This document shows, piece after piece, positions 11,874 through 23,732 of a stretch of DNA of 64,000 nucleotides. The first letter of the stretch is position 1. Each line of letters begins with the position of its first letter. The notes under the pieces were generated by a model. The model saw only the letters and a list, made by a program, of their open reading frames with translations, ran no database searches and was not told where the DNA came from. The position numbers were made by a program, and so were the translations under genes. Origin of the DNA: Ifrita kowaldi (taxonomy: Eukaryota; Chordata; Aves; Passeriformes; Cinclosomatidae); NCBI GenBank assembly GCA_013398055.1, contig VZRS01012070.1:794558-858557 (forward strand), in the 5' to 3' direction.

Positions 11874-14800
11874 CCAAAATAATCACTAGTCTTAATTGCA
11901 GAGATTATGACCAGGAAAGGGAAATGGAATCATCTGCCAGCACTTAATTTAACATTTACTAGCTTAGCAAAAGACACACAGGGGCTGGGCTGCCCTCACA
12001 TGCTGAGGTGTTTGAGTCAGCCTTGTATTGGAGCCTATTCCAACAAATCACCTGGTTACCCAGCTCTTAGCTCTTAAGAATTGCAACCTGCTTGTGCTTT
12101 TAATCTTAAAAAAGCAAACCAAAAACCCAGTTGTTTTATTTTTGACTAACGCTTGTAATTGTGGTGCTTTAAATTTGTGTCATTCACAGACATAGGTAGG
12201 CTGATGAGTTCCTCTACTGTTGCCCTGCCAAATGTTTAACCACTTCTTGGATGAGGACTAAAAAGGCATCATTGTAAATTATTCTTTCCCTGGAAGCTAT
12301 TTATACTATAGCTGTTGCTAAAGGGATTTTCTCCACCTTTCATAGGAGTGTTTTTGTCGGGCAGATACAGAAAGGACCATGACAAGCACTTTCTCCTCCA
12401 TTTTGAGTATCTGTGTATTTTGCATCTAGCCCAGAAAGGACTTTGTCCATCTTCCTGACGAAAGTTGTGTGTGTCTGCAGGGCTGGAGCCCTTTCATGGT
12501 GGAAGAACTGAGCCCTGCAGAGAAAACTTTCCCAAGACACGGGGCTGTGCTGGCAGGAGAGTGCCTTCAGGTGCAGGCAGCGCTGGGTGCTCTCCTACCC
12601 CAGCACCCCAGTGGGCACCTCCATGGCACAGAATCCCCCCCAGGGAAGGGGTTTCAGGGTTGCAGTGCCCATAGGGCAGCTGTCAGGCCTCAGAGGGGCA
12701 AGCAGGGAGGGAGAGCCCTGCTCACAAGTGTGGTGTGCCAGGAGCTATGCACTGCTCCTGTCCCCCACCTCAGTCCCAGGGCTGTGGGGTGACCTGGGCA
12801 AGGCCTTCACAAATCCCATTAGGTTAGTTCAGGAGATGTGTAGGCTGCTGGCTGCTCTTTGGGCCAGAACCCATGAGCTCTTCCATTAATGGACAGTGGA
12901 TGAGGCAGAAGTTTTATCTTGATAGAGAAACACAAAACTTTGTTTGTGCCAATACTCATTTCCTTGTCTCTCGGGCAGAAATTCTAACAATTTGATGATT
13001 ATCAATAGCAGTCAAGAGCACCATTGCTGTCTCCTTTCCCCCTGCTTCTCTGGCAGAAAGTGAATCCTCCATCACAGACTGGTCCTGGAAAGAAAAGTTC
13101 AGCTTAAGGCTCAGACAGACATTCATGTCCATCATTGACTTTTCCAGCCTGTACCAAGTCACTTTAGCTGCCTACGTCTTGGTGTCCTATCTGCAAATGG
13201 GAATAAAAATCACTTCCTTTAATCTCACTTTTTATTGGTCTTTCCTATTTAAATATGAATCTGTGATTCAGGGACCAGATCCTTCTGCATCTATGAGTGC
13301 TGCTGATCATAGTGGTACCTCTCTGTGGAGCATGGCCTCTGCTGTCCCATGCTCAGTGCGTGCTGTCTTCTCCTGAGACTTCAGTGCTGCTGGAGGGAGG
13401 GGTTCATTCCTGTCACAATCTAATCTGGAAGTAGGAGACTGTGTAAGATCTTTAGAGTTTCAAGTAGCCACTGCAAAATTTAGAGTAACTGTTTCATAGT
13501 CTTCTGGCTAGAACAGAGAGCCTCTGAGCCAGACCCTCATCTTGCATTCCATGTTAGTGAGCACCTAAATTCCTCTGTGCCCGTGTGAAGAGCTGAACAT
13601 GCCTTGCTTTTGCCATCTTTGTGTGCTAAGGAACAGAAGCTGAGAGAGCATCTGGTTGCTCTCTGAGGGTGGACCAGGGAAAGGGACAGTGTTAGATGGA
13701 TGCTTTCAGTCAGGAAACATTCAGCAATGCACGTCAGCACGTGGGGTTTCATTTCACTTTACTCCACACTTCACAGTCCTACTTGAAGAACCTCAAAAAT
13801 CTGAAGATCAAACCAAAATACTGCAGGTCAGGGAAGAAAGCATTTAATAGAGGCCTTTGGTTCCCGTGGGAAAACAAAACCAAACAAAACCCTGATGGAT
13901 CAACTGGAAATTATTTTGTTCTTCAGCTACTCCTGTTTGCCATGGAAACGAGCAATTAGTATTGTGCCATAAGGAGTGAAGAGCCCCCAGCCCTGAGTCA
14001 GTGCCAGAGTCCATCTCCCCAGCACACAGGGCCCCTCATGACAGTGTCCCCTCAGCTCTGCCATCTGCCATCCTCCCCAGCCTCCATGGCACTGCCAGGG
14101 ATGAAAGGCTGGATTCACTTTGGATTGTGTTCAACCCACCTTTCACAGCGCCTGGTGGACCCATCTCCCCCCTCTCCCCCCTTCCCCCCGTCTTTGGGGA
14201 CTCAGCCTAAGAATTTTAATCTCTGTGGTCTGTCTGTAGTTGTAAAATATAATACCAATGGAGTTGGGCTTTTTTATCCCAAAGCCATGAAACTGTTGTC
14301 AGAAGAAATTGATACACGCTAGTGAGGGGAACAAAGTGCTGCTGGGGAGGATTTGACTCAAGACAGCACTTCAAATGGAAATTTCCCTGTTTGAAGTGGA
14401 TACATCCTTCATCCCTACACCCTTCATTTCTGTTACGCTGCAGGAGCGAGGGCTCGGAGGGTCTGTTCACAGGAGGGTCGGCTCCTGCTCTGGCTCTTGT
14501 CCGCAGAAGATTGCCCTCACCTGGCTGTGGATGTCCTCACTGCTCACAGGAGCCCTGGGGAAATGGTTTTTTGGGGTGAAGGGGCTCCTGCAGCCCAGCT
14601 TGGGAAGCATCTCAGCCACTGCCCTGCTGCCCCAGGGCTGCAAGCTGGGAGCTCTCCACGCCTGACCAGCACTGGGCATGGGGCTCTGTCCATGTAAACA
14701 CTGAGCCTGTCTCAGGCACCTCAGATCAATTCACAGGGTCTTCCCCTTCCTTCAAAGACATCTGAAGCCTAAAGGAAATAGATCAAACATGTAAATTTGA

Positions 14801-16605
14801 ACTGAGATTAATTATACATTTGTAACTGGAGGGGGAAGGAAAAAAAAAGGCCATTAAGGTTTGTCTGCATTAACTATGCCTGTGGGGGTGTTTCTTTGTC
14901 TTTGCATGTGATGATACTCCATGAGATACCAGGTCTGGTTCCACCAGATCTCTGGAAAAGCCTTAGAGGCTTCAGGAGATTCTGCAAATGTGTTTCAGCA
15001 GGAGGCAGACAAGGAGAAGGGAAGTGTCGGCACCGCCTCCTCAGAGCACCGGAGGAGCCTTTGTTGCGTGGCTGGAGGCTACTTCCCAGCTCCCCGATTT
15101 CAAACAAGTATAATTATCAGTTGGATAGGGTTCAGGACACAGAGGGAGCTGCCAGATCTTTCATGAGGAGGTAAGTTTGTCCCACGGAATCTAGGATAAA
15201 AAAAAATCAGGAAAGAGGGATATAATTTAACCATGTGAGTGTTGTCTTACATCCATAATGTCCCAGGTGGAACATACTCCTAGTTCTGTCTGGTAGCCTG
15301 GTTTATACACCCTTTCCCTTTGGAGCGTTTGTGTTGTGATATTTTTATATAAAACCTGGCTGAAATGAAGAGGCAGTGGAAATTTCTCCATGAAACCAAA
15401 GAGCTATTCTCCAAAGAGCTTCATCCCAATGGGTCTCATTAAAAATCAGCACGTGATCTTTCACAAATCTCAAAAACCTCTTCAAACCTTTTGAACTTTT
15501 TTTACTCTGCCCTACAAACTGTCTTTTCTTAAACCTCTCGAAGTAAATTTTTAGTAAGTCTAATGAATTTCCATTCACACATTTCATGGTGTGAAAGCCT
15601 TAAGCCTTCAGATCTGCCAAGTCACTTTCCTAATTGTTGCAGAGAAGTCACTGTCAATATTTGAGCATACACTTGTGAACTTTGTTCTCAGCATTAAAGG
15701 TTAGGGCTAGCTGAAAAAAGGGAATGCTTGCAGAAGAAAATAAAATTAACCCAAAACTCTGTTTTGTGGCATGGCTCAATACAAATATATTTTTTTACAT
15801 TATTTCCAATTACATTCTTTCAAACTAAAAATGGCCTCATTTACAGATTTGCAGAGTAAAACTTTTCTTATCCGTAAAACTTAACTTCGGGTGTAAAATA
15901 AAATACATCACCCTGATGATTCCTGGACACAGATTGCTGCTGCCATTGTCACACCAGAGTCACAGATGATAGCAGGCACTGGTACCAGGTGACACCTGCC
16001 CCATGCTCTGAGCCCCTGCTCTCAGACCTTGGCGTAGGAGCTGCTCTGTGGCGTTTGCCACACACATATCTGTGCCCACACCTGCAGCCAGGCTTCATTG
16101 CTAAACTCTTACTTCATCTCTTGCAATTAAGAACCATGTGGGAAACTCACCAGTGGCTTTCTCAGAGGTGTTTCTCTTACCCCATGCTTCAGCCATGGAA
16201 AGTCTGGCCAGAGACCCCACTAGACATCGTTCTTGGGAAAAAAATAGTCCTGAGGCTGTGAATGTGCTCTTAGTGCCACCTTCCCAGGAGGCCTATGTGG
16301 ATGAAACCTTGGGATCCTTTTCCCACATGTCAATAGGCATCTCCTCTAACTCTACCCAAACTCTATTTTTCCAACTGTTTCTGTTCAACTTCTCTCTGCA
16401 AATGCCCCTCTGGCTGTGCTGCTCTCACCCAGTCCTCTGCCTGGCCATGTCCTGCCCAGACAGCTTCTGACACCCATCACTCCACACACACAATAACTTT
16501 ATTAGGTTTTGTGGTGATTACTGTGATGAAATGACCTAAACTGCGACTTTTTCACCAAAGACGCAAATCTGAAATGTACTCCTTAAGACAGTGACCTCAG
16601 TGAAG

Positions 16606-16647
16606 TTCCAGTAAAGTCTGCAGAAATTCCAGTAAAGTCTGCAGAAA
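16606..16647 (+). repeat. Perfect 21-bp tandem duplication
   Basis: Two identical head-to-tail 21-bp copies lie at 16606-16626 and 16627-16647. Each begins TTCCAGTAAAG and ends CTGCAGAAA. Identity between the copies suggests a recent event. Confidence 0.9.
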
Positions 16648-17390
16648 CTAACCAGTACTTTTTGTCAAAAGTAAATTTAAAAGTGTTTAAATGCAACATG
16701 TCTTTCAACCACAGAGCCAACTAATTTCAGTCACCTCTGAAGGCAATGACCACTCGTACTGCAGAGCAGTTCAGCTGTTGGTGGTGGTGGCATTGCTGCT
16801 GTTTGCTCCTTTCAAAGCAATCTCTCCCAACACATGCAGCTCCAACTCTGCGCCCTCATGAAACTTGCTTTTAGTGAAAATCGAACCAGCTGGTAACTGA
16901 ATGAGCTTCTCAGACAGGGTAATATAAACACCACTTTATAACCTTATGCTTTATGGGCTTGTTAATGTAAATGGAAATTTTAAAGCTTTCACAGTGCTGC
17001 AAAATGCAAAGCTATGGAGCACACTGCACATAAACAGAGGCAAATTCCTTGCATTTGTACTGCTTGTCACGCTGACAGCTTTGATCTGTCCTAACAGGGC
17101 CCTCAGGATCTGCACCACTGCTTGCAACGGGGCATTGCCCCTGTGAACCAGGGCTGCATCATCACCCAGGTGTGTTGGGAGCATATTCCTGGGGTTGGGG
17201 GGCTGAAGGAGGCAAGAGTGGAACAGGGCAGGGCTTTTCACGGCTTTTTGCCTGGAGTCAGCAGTGGTCTGCATTAGCCAGCAGTGAATGCTCATGGCAA
17301 GGAGGATGCCAGTGGCATCATTGTCATGACAGCCTGGCACAGAGATTTATCTGTCCCCACCACCCTCACTGTAACTGGAATGGAACGGAA

Positions 17391-17468
17391 TAGAATAGAA
17401 TAGAATAGAATAGAATAGAATAGAATAGAATAGAATAGAATAGAATAGAATAGAATAGAATAGAATAG
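17391..17468 (+). repeat. (TAGAA)15 pentanucleotide microsatellite
   Basis: Fifteen uninterrupted TAGAA units (17391-17465) plus a partial unit, preceded from about 17377 by degenerate GGAAT/GGAAC units. On the opposite strand the motif is ATTCT. A pure tract of this length is expected to vary in length between individuals. Confidence 0.97.
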
Positions 17469-19258
17469 CTGCCAGCTCTGCAATACCAGAGCTGGGTAAC
17501 TTGCAAGGGCAGGTTTATCTATAAGCACAGAGGTCCTGGGTGCTTCCAGGACCCATGCAAGCAGCTCCTGGTAAAGCATTACAGGGGCAGTCTGGTGGTA
17601 TTTTCCAGTGGGGCAGGATGTACTGGTGTTCCCAGCACAGAGGCAAGAGGTGGGCCATGCTGTTGTTGAAACAGAGGCAAAACCCAGGCCTGAGGTAATC
17701 TAGGTTTATCACTTGGCTCCTGACAGCAGGTGGGCTGAGCACTGTAATCTTCCCCTCACTCCCCAGATAGAGCATAGCCTGCTCACAACTGCTCAGCACT
17801 TTGATAAAAAACACACTTGGAGGTATTTTGCAATGATGAACAAGAAAAGGTGAACAAGAAGCGATGGCAGACAAACAAATGTGGTGAGTCTGAGGTGCAG
17901 GCAAATATATTAAGTTGGGGGGCAGTTTGGTTTTTTCTTCCAGGCATTAATCCTCCCCAAAGATGTCATATCTAATTTGTTCCTGTTTCCCTTGTTTGAG
18001 CCATGCAGCTGATATGGTATCAATCAGTGTGCTGCAACTGGAAACCACTTTCTTGTCTCCCTCTCCTCTTCCATGCTTCCTCCTTTTCCCATGCACAAGC
18101 ACCACAACACACACTCCTGTGGTTGTACCTCTGGCTTGTTTCATTTATGCATTACACAGTTTATTATCGGTTTCATTTGTGAAGCCCCAGTGTGCTTTAG
18201 TGCCTCTGGGGGTGGGGATGCACACATCACCTCTGCATGAGTGATCCCTTGGGATAAGCTGTCTGCAGCTGAGCCTGGAAATTCTTCGGTGCTTTTTACA
18301 TTTAAAAAGCTACATCAAGAGAGTAGCCTAGCATAGCAAAAGGCTGCAGTAAAGCACACACATGAAAAGATGTGAAAATTCCATTTATTTGTAACTACTT
18401 GTTCTCTTTGTGATCTCAGTACAGATGGAAGAGATTGGTTAGGATTCAGTGCTGACATCTTATAGCCCGGGAACACAAAAATCTGCTATGTATGCCCAGA
18501 ACCACACCACATCAAAATAAAATCATGGGGACAAGCAAGCTGCATTGTGAGCAGCCCAGTAAATGCAGCTTGGCTTGGCTTTGTGCTATATAAGCTCCAA
18601 GGCTTCACTGCCCACTACCTTCCCCATATTTTCAACTCTTCAGCCTTCCACAGACTATTCATGTAGCTTTCCCCTCCCAAATAAAAAAAAAATCCTACAA
18701 AATACTTATTTTTTCCAACTAGCCCCCATAGAACAGGCAAGAGGCAGCACAAAGCACATGTGCCTGCTCACAGCTGGCTGGTGCCGTGGGCTGGCTGACC
18801 ATCACGTGGGTCAGTGTTAGCTTTCCCCTCTGTAAGGACTCTAAATTGGCACATTTTTCTACTCTGGTGCCACCAGTGCTCATGGACTGTGTAGGAATTT
18901 CATGTCTTTGAGACCTCTGTCTCCAGTCCTATCTGAAGTGAGCTAAGGGGTCTCCAAAATTTTCAAGGGGGTCTTCACTCCTCTAATTTGTTCTCTCAGC
19001 AAGGGCAACTTGAAGAACTTTTCCCCTGCTCTGTTCGTGGATAGAGCCACAATAAGGTAGGAAAGAATTGTGTAAGAATCATGTGGGAAATACATGAGTG
19101 AGCATTTATAGTGAGTTTTTACTTAAAAGCTCAACTTCAGGTTGATGGAAAATGGGGCTCATCTTGCATTTTCAGAGCTTCCAGACGTGTAGCAGGACAG
19201 CCTCACAGAAGATCTGGGTGCAGCTGCAGTCTTGCAATTTTGCTGCTCCCCATTTGCC

Positions 19259-19292
19259 TAGAACAAATTTATTTCTAGAACAAATTTATTTC
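19259..19292 (+). repeat. 17-bp perfect tandem duplication
   Basis: Two consecutive copies of TAGAACAAATTTATTTC lie at 19259-19275 and 19276-19292. No function is evident. Confidence 0.88.
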
Positions 19293-22200
19293 TACTCTGT
19301 AGCCATCTCTCTGTATTCTGAGGGTTAGCAAGAAGCACCTGCTGAAGTTATATTTGCTTAGACTCTGTTTTGGAGAGGCTTACCCAGCTGTTGCAGGTAC
19401 CTCAGCTTACTTAAGCAGGGCTCTCTTGTTGTACCTCTTCAAAATGTCTCTCTTCAAAATGTTTTGGATCTTGTTTTGCCTCCTGCCTAAGTATGCTGGA
19501 GACAAACGTTTTCGAAGACACTTTGTGTGTGTGTGTGTGGACATTCCCTGCTCATTTATTCCAGTGAGATAAATTGGCCCTGATTGCTTTACTGTCTGAA
19601 CATGACTTTTCTATAGTGCCTTCTGGTTTTCTTTGGCCACGTTATTGACACTGGGTAATAGAACATGAAAGGATTGTGGATGGGCTTTTACAAAGAAATC
19701 GGCTAAATAGCTATTAGAGGATTAAAAGCAATACCATGGCTGGGATAACACATCTTTAAAATGCTGATAATATCAAGAAGCAAATGGATTTGTAATTTAA
19801 TGGCAGTAGAGGGAAGACTTCAGATGTCTGTTTTTTCCAGATTTGATAGATTAAAGTGTCTGCTTTTGGTGTGCAAAGCTGGATGAAGCTGTAGCATGGT
19901 TGCCTACAGATAGCAGCATTCACCTTACTTGTAAATAGTAATCGTCCCACGTGGAGAGAATTCTTCCGGTGAACATTTTAATTAAAACTATAATTTTCAT
20001 GGTGATGAGTTGGATCATTGTCTGCTTTAAAAGTCTGATAATGATACACTTTAGAAGCTTTGAAAAAAACCTTTGTCTAAACAGAAATAGCTTAACAAAG
20101 CTTTTGAAATGTGGCATTCACTTTAAACCTTTGCTGATGCCTGGACAGAAGCACCAATCCATATTTAGGAAATCTACTTGCTTCTGCTAAAATTGTGCAA
20201 GAGGTTTGCGTAACAACAGGAACTGTGAGAAATAACAATGTACAACTTTCCTCAGGAGAGTGGTTCAATCTGTGACAGATTTTTCCCGCAGAAAGAATTT
20301 CCTTTTCATCCAGAAATGAATTTTTTTAAAAATTAAATTAAAATACATGTGGCATTCTGGTTTTTGCATCTTCAGCATTGAGGTTGGACTGGGAGGTATT
20401 TTAAGGACATCTCCAGAGCTGTTAAAGATGTATAGTCTGAAAAAAAGTAGGTAGACACCCTAAAGCAGTGATGGTCAAGCACAGGTCCACAAGCACAGGG
20501 TGGGATAATTTCCACTCCATTAGATGGGAACATTGAGGAACATTCCACGGGAGAGAGGAAAAGGGGCAGAGTCACAGCCCAGACCCCTTCTCCAGCCAGC
20601 TGCTCACAGAGAAGGTGGCTCACTGCACCACCTCTCAGGTTTGGGAGTCAGAGGACTGAGGCTCCTGGATTGATATCTCTGTCAGGGTCAGATCTCTGTG
20701 ATAGCAATCTGACCTAAAAATTGATTTGTGGCCTTCTCTGATGTGTCCTGCCCAGGAAGTAATGGTCATTCTGGCAATTTTTATTTTTGGTGGCTTGGTT
20801 TGATTTGGCTATTTATTGTCATGATATGTATATTAACTGCTTTTCATCTTCAGAGTGCTTTCCAAAGAAGGGTGTTTCACAGAATTTGCCTCTGGTACTC
20901 TGAGGGAGTGTATGTTTTTTATAGATAACAAAGATTTAATCTCTGCTTCGAGGGAGAAATGCAATTCAGGCTTACTCACAGAATTACCAGCAGCAATACC
21001 ACATTTCCAGAAATCTCAAAACTGAGTCAAAGAGAGAGACAGGTTGAATTTCTTGCCAGAGAAACACAACGGAAAGAAGAAAAGCCAGGAAACAATGGAA
21101 CCCAGTCAGACATTCGGACCTCTACCTTGTGTCCTCTTCTTTCTTGGGTGAGAAATACAAACACTGCACAGCCAGAAATGAGTGCATTGGCTCTGGATCT
21201 GAACTGTCAGGTAATTAAACCTCTATTTCTGAGTCTGGGAAACAGCCTCTGCAAAAGTAGCAGCCCTTAGAAAAACAACACAGTCATTAGAAAACAGAGG
21301 TGGCTCCCGTGTAAAGGATGAAGAACAACACCTGTGACTGCCATGGACACAGAAGTTGAAAGTGTACAAATGCTGAGAACAGTCTTCTAGAAAGCAGATG
21401 AGTATTTTTGTACCAAATAATTTTTTTTAGATGCCCACAACACAGACCTTATCTACATTTAAAAATTTAGATAAAAAATTTAGTTACATAGGTAGCAGTT
21501 CATATTTACCTCCTTTCTCTTTTCTTTATTTTTTCCTGAAAGTTTATTACGCCTGCAAACAGAGCTGTCCTGTTTGTTATCAATTAAAAGTGAAAAAGAC
21601 ACAGCCAGGATTAATCACATTGTTTATTTAAAGGAAATTTATGGACACATTTTGAGGTATTTGATCAGTATTTGTTCTCATTTATACACGAGTATTTTCT
21701 CAGGTGTTCAGTCAGCAGGACATGAAGGAAAGATAAAAAGATACAAAACCATTTTATCAACACAAGGCCAAAAAAGCAAAAGTTTGAAAGGTGTGTGGAA
21801 AGTGGATGGGTAAGACGTTTACCCCGTATTCAGAATGGGATTTAAGCACATAGCTGAAATGTTATTTAAATCTGGCCTTGGGCAAAGGCAGATTTTTGAG
21901 CAAATTGGACAGAAATTCTCCTTTTAAGTAGATGCAATCCAAATTAAAGGTATTCCATAGATTTTGAGGTATTCATTTTAAAAGTTGCATCCTTTGAAAA
22001 ATTAATACAATATTCTAAACAAAAGGAGATATACCTACATTTTCATGCAGATGTAAACTGATATATTCAACATTTCCGTTTTTGTTCACACCAGTGTCTA
22101 ACCACTACAGGTTATATTTCTAAGCATCTCATTTCTGACCTGCCAAAAAGACACAATCAAGACTATTTTGTCCATGAACTCAGATTTAAGGAAAGTAGGA

Positions 22201-22314
22201 AAAAGGCTGGCAGCATTTTTTCAGTATCTGGAGTGAAGTTTTGCTTTTGAAGGTGCAGTTTTACAGAACTCTGTTTCTCTCTTCATAGCATTGAATGGAA
22301 TGAAAGTCTCCAGC

Positions 22315-22973
22315 TTTATTTTCCTGAAAATTATCCTTAGAATATTTACCAAATAGTGTCCAATGTATGAGCTGTTTCTTTCACTTTAGAAGATGCAGTA
22401 AAATAAATTAATTTCCAAATATAGCCTTGTTTTTATTTGGAAAATTGTTGTTTCATAAATAGAAGTATTTCTGTGAGTTTTCTGAAATATTTAGGGAAAG
22501 ACATTTTATCTAAATCTTACCTTCCCCAGTCCAAGTGTTTGCAATGCAGTGCATCTCAGCTTGGCAGTCAGGAAAAACAGACGATAAACCTTACTGGACA
22601 AAGCAGGAGAAAGGGGAGGGGGATTTCCTGAAATGGATTTATCTGGTTTTACTGTCTGAAGTGAAAGGCAAAAGAAAATAGAACAGAATAAAAGCTCAGT
22701 GAAAAGTAGAATGCAAATGTTGCTCTGGTTCAATAGTCCAAAGGAAGCTTAGTAACACAGCTGAAGCAACCTGAGAGATACCTGTTTGCTTACAAATCAC
22801 ATCCAAGTTTTATACAGCAAACATTTAAAGTCCTTTGACAGATGGAAAATACCTTTTTTTTCCCCTATGAGTTTTTCCTTTCCCCGGTATTAATTTTCAT
22901 GTGCAGAAAAGTCCCCAGGGTTTGAAATTGTTTTTCAGCCAAACTTGAAGCTTTCTGTCTCCAGAGAGGAGAC
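22315..22973 (-). other. ASCL4: Probable ASCL4 3' untranslated/downstream region
   Basis: On the - strand this follows the ASCL4 stop codon. AATAAA hexamers occur at 22432-22437 and 22315-22320 (TTTATT on the + strand). Either could end the transcript. Neither is followed by a strong GT-rich element, so the 3' end is uncertain. No other coding sequence was recognised. Confidence 0.45.
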
Positions 22974-23540
22974 CTAGCTGCCCGTCTCCTCAAACTCACT
23001 GTAGGGGGATGACGCCGAAGAAGTTTTAGACTCTCCATCGCTGTTGCACTCCCGCGGGGAAGCCGGACTGGGAGTTCCCGGGCGCTCCTTGGCAGAGAGC
23101 GTTTCCTTACTGGTAGAGCCCAAGGGACGGCAGTCCAGCAAGCTCTGCAGGTGTTTGATGTAGCTTATTGCAGCTCTCAGGGTCTCCACTTTGCTGAGGC
23201 GCCTGTCAGCAAATTCCTTGGGCAGGTGCTCCCTGAGGCGCGTGTAGCCCTCGTTCACGCAGCGCACCCGCTGCCTCTCCCTCTCGTTCCTCTTCCGAAT
23301 GAAGGCAGGCTCCAAGGAATAGTCATAGATGCCCATGTAGCCAGGAAACGGGATGTAGGAGATGCGACCTGCATGCCCACCATAGGCTTGCTCCCAGTAG
23401 GATGGGTCCAGATGGAAGGGAACCCCAAAGGGCTCTCTCAGGGGTACCCCGTGGGGGTGCATGTAGCTGTTAGCCAAGGACACAGCTCCTGGAAATGCAA
23501 TCCTCTTCAATAGTTTATCATCATCTTTAGTGCTGTCCAT
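22974..23540 (-). CDS. ASCL4: Achaete-scute family bHLH transcription factor 4
   Basis: This intronless CDS encodes 188 residues. The start ATG (23540-23538) has A at -3 and G at +4. The N-terminal half is Pro/Tyr-rich (SYIPFPGYMG near residue 61). The basic helix-loop-helix domain spans about residues 82-137: basic region RKRNERERQRVR, helix 1 VNEGYTRLREHLP, loop, helix 2 LSKVETLRAAISYIKHLQ. The Ser/acidic C-terminus contains ECNSDGESK and ends EETGS. That tail separates ASCL4 from ASCL3 and ASCL1. ASCL proteins pair with E proteins on CANNTG E-boxes in the nucleus, and ASCL4 is linked to skin and other epithelia in mammals. Human ASCL4 is also one exon (~173 residues), so this copy is slightly longer. 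The gene is divergent with PRDM4, as in human. The identification is firm; function in this species is inferred. Confidence 0.95.
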   Translation of the reverse strand: MDSTKDDDKLLKRIAFPGAVSLANSYMHPHGVPLREPFGVPFHLDPSYWEQAYGGHAGRISYIPFPGYMGIYDYSLEPAFIRKRNERERQRVRCVNEGYTRLREHLPKEFADRRLSKVETLRAAISYIKHLQSLLDCRPLGSTSKETLSAKERPGTPSPASPRECNSDGESKTSSASSPYSEFEETGS

Positions 23541-23724
23541 GCTTCTTTTTTCCTGACCAGTGGGGTGCTAGCTCCTGAATTTGGCTTCCAATGTATTAAT
23601 CCAACATTTGTATAGGTACTCTGCCCCACAGGCTGCAGTTTCCTCCTGCGGTGTACAAAAACTCAGATCTCAAAGCAAGGCTAACAACTCATGAGGTCCA
23701 CACTGTGCCTGGAGAGCCTTGTGG

Positions 23725-23732
23725 TTTTTATA
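23725..23732 (-). promoter_or_regulatory. ASCL4: Candidate TATA box for ASCL4
   Basis: On the - strand this reads TATAAAAA, about 185 nt upstream of the ASCL4 ATG. That would place transcription initiation near 23695-23700 and give a 5' UTR of about 155 nt. Tissue-restricted single-exon bHLH genes often have TATA promoters. This is a motif match only, without transcript evidence. Confidence 0.4.

Larger units (their letters stand above)
8996..22314. other. Intergenic interval RTCB-ASCL4, no gene recognised
   Basis: About 13 kb without a recognisable coding exon, tRNA or rRNA gene. Open frames reach ~190 codons around 10.6-11.8 kb and 12.4-14.7 kb, where base composition is GC-richer, but they overlap on both strands, lack splice context and match no family I know. 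Repeats inside are listed separately: an inverted repeat at 11765-11873, tandem duplications at 16606 and 19259, and (TAGAA)n at 17391. Some AT-rich, non-repetitive stretches (for example 14750-14880 and 16930-17100) could be regulatory elements, but only cross-species alignment would show this. Confidence 0.6.

Noticed and set aside
23151..23513. 120-codon open frame antisense to ASCL4
   Set aside because: It is a shadow of the ASCL4 CDS, whose bHLH translation is unambiguous on the other strand.
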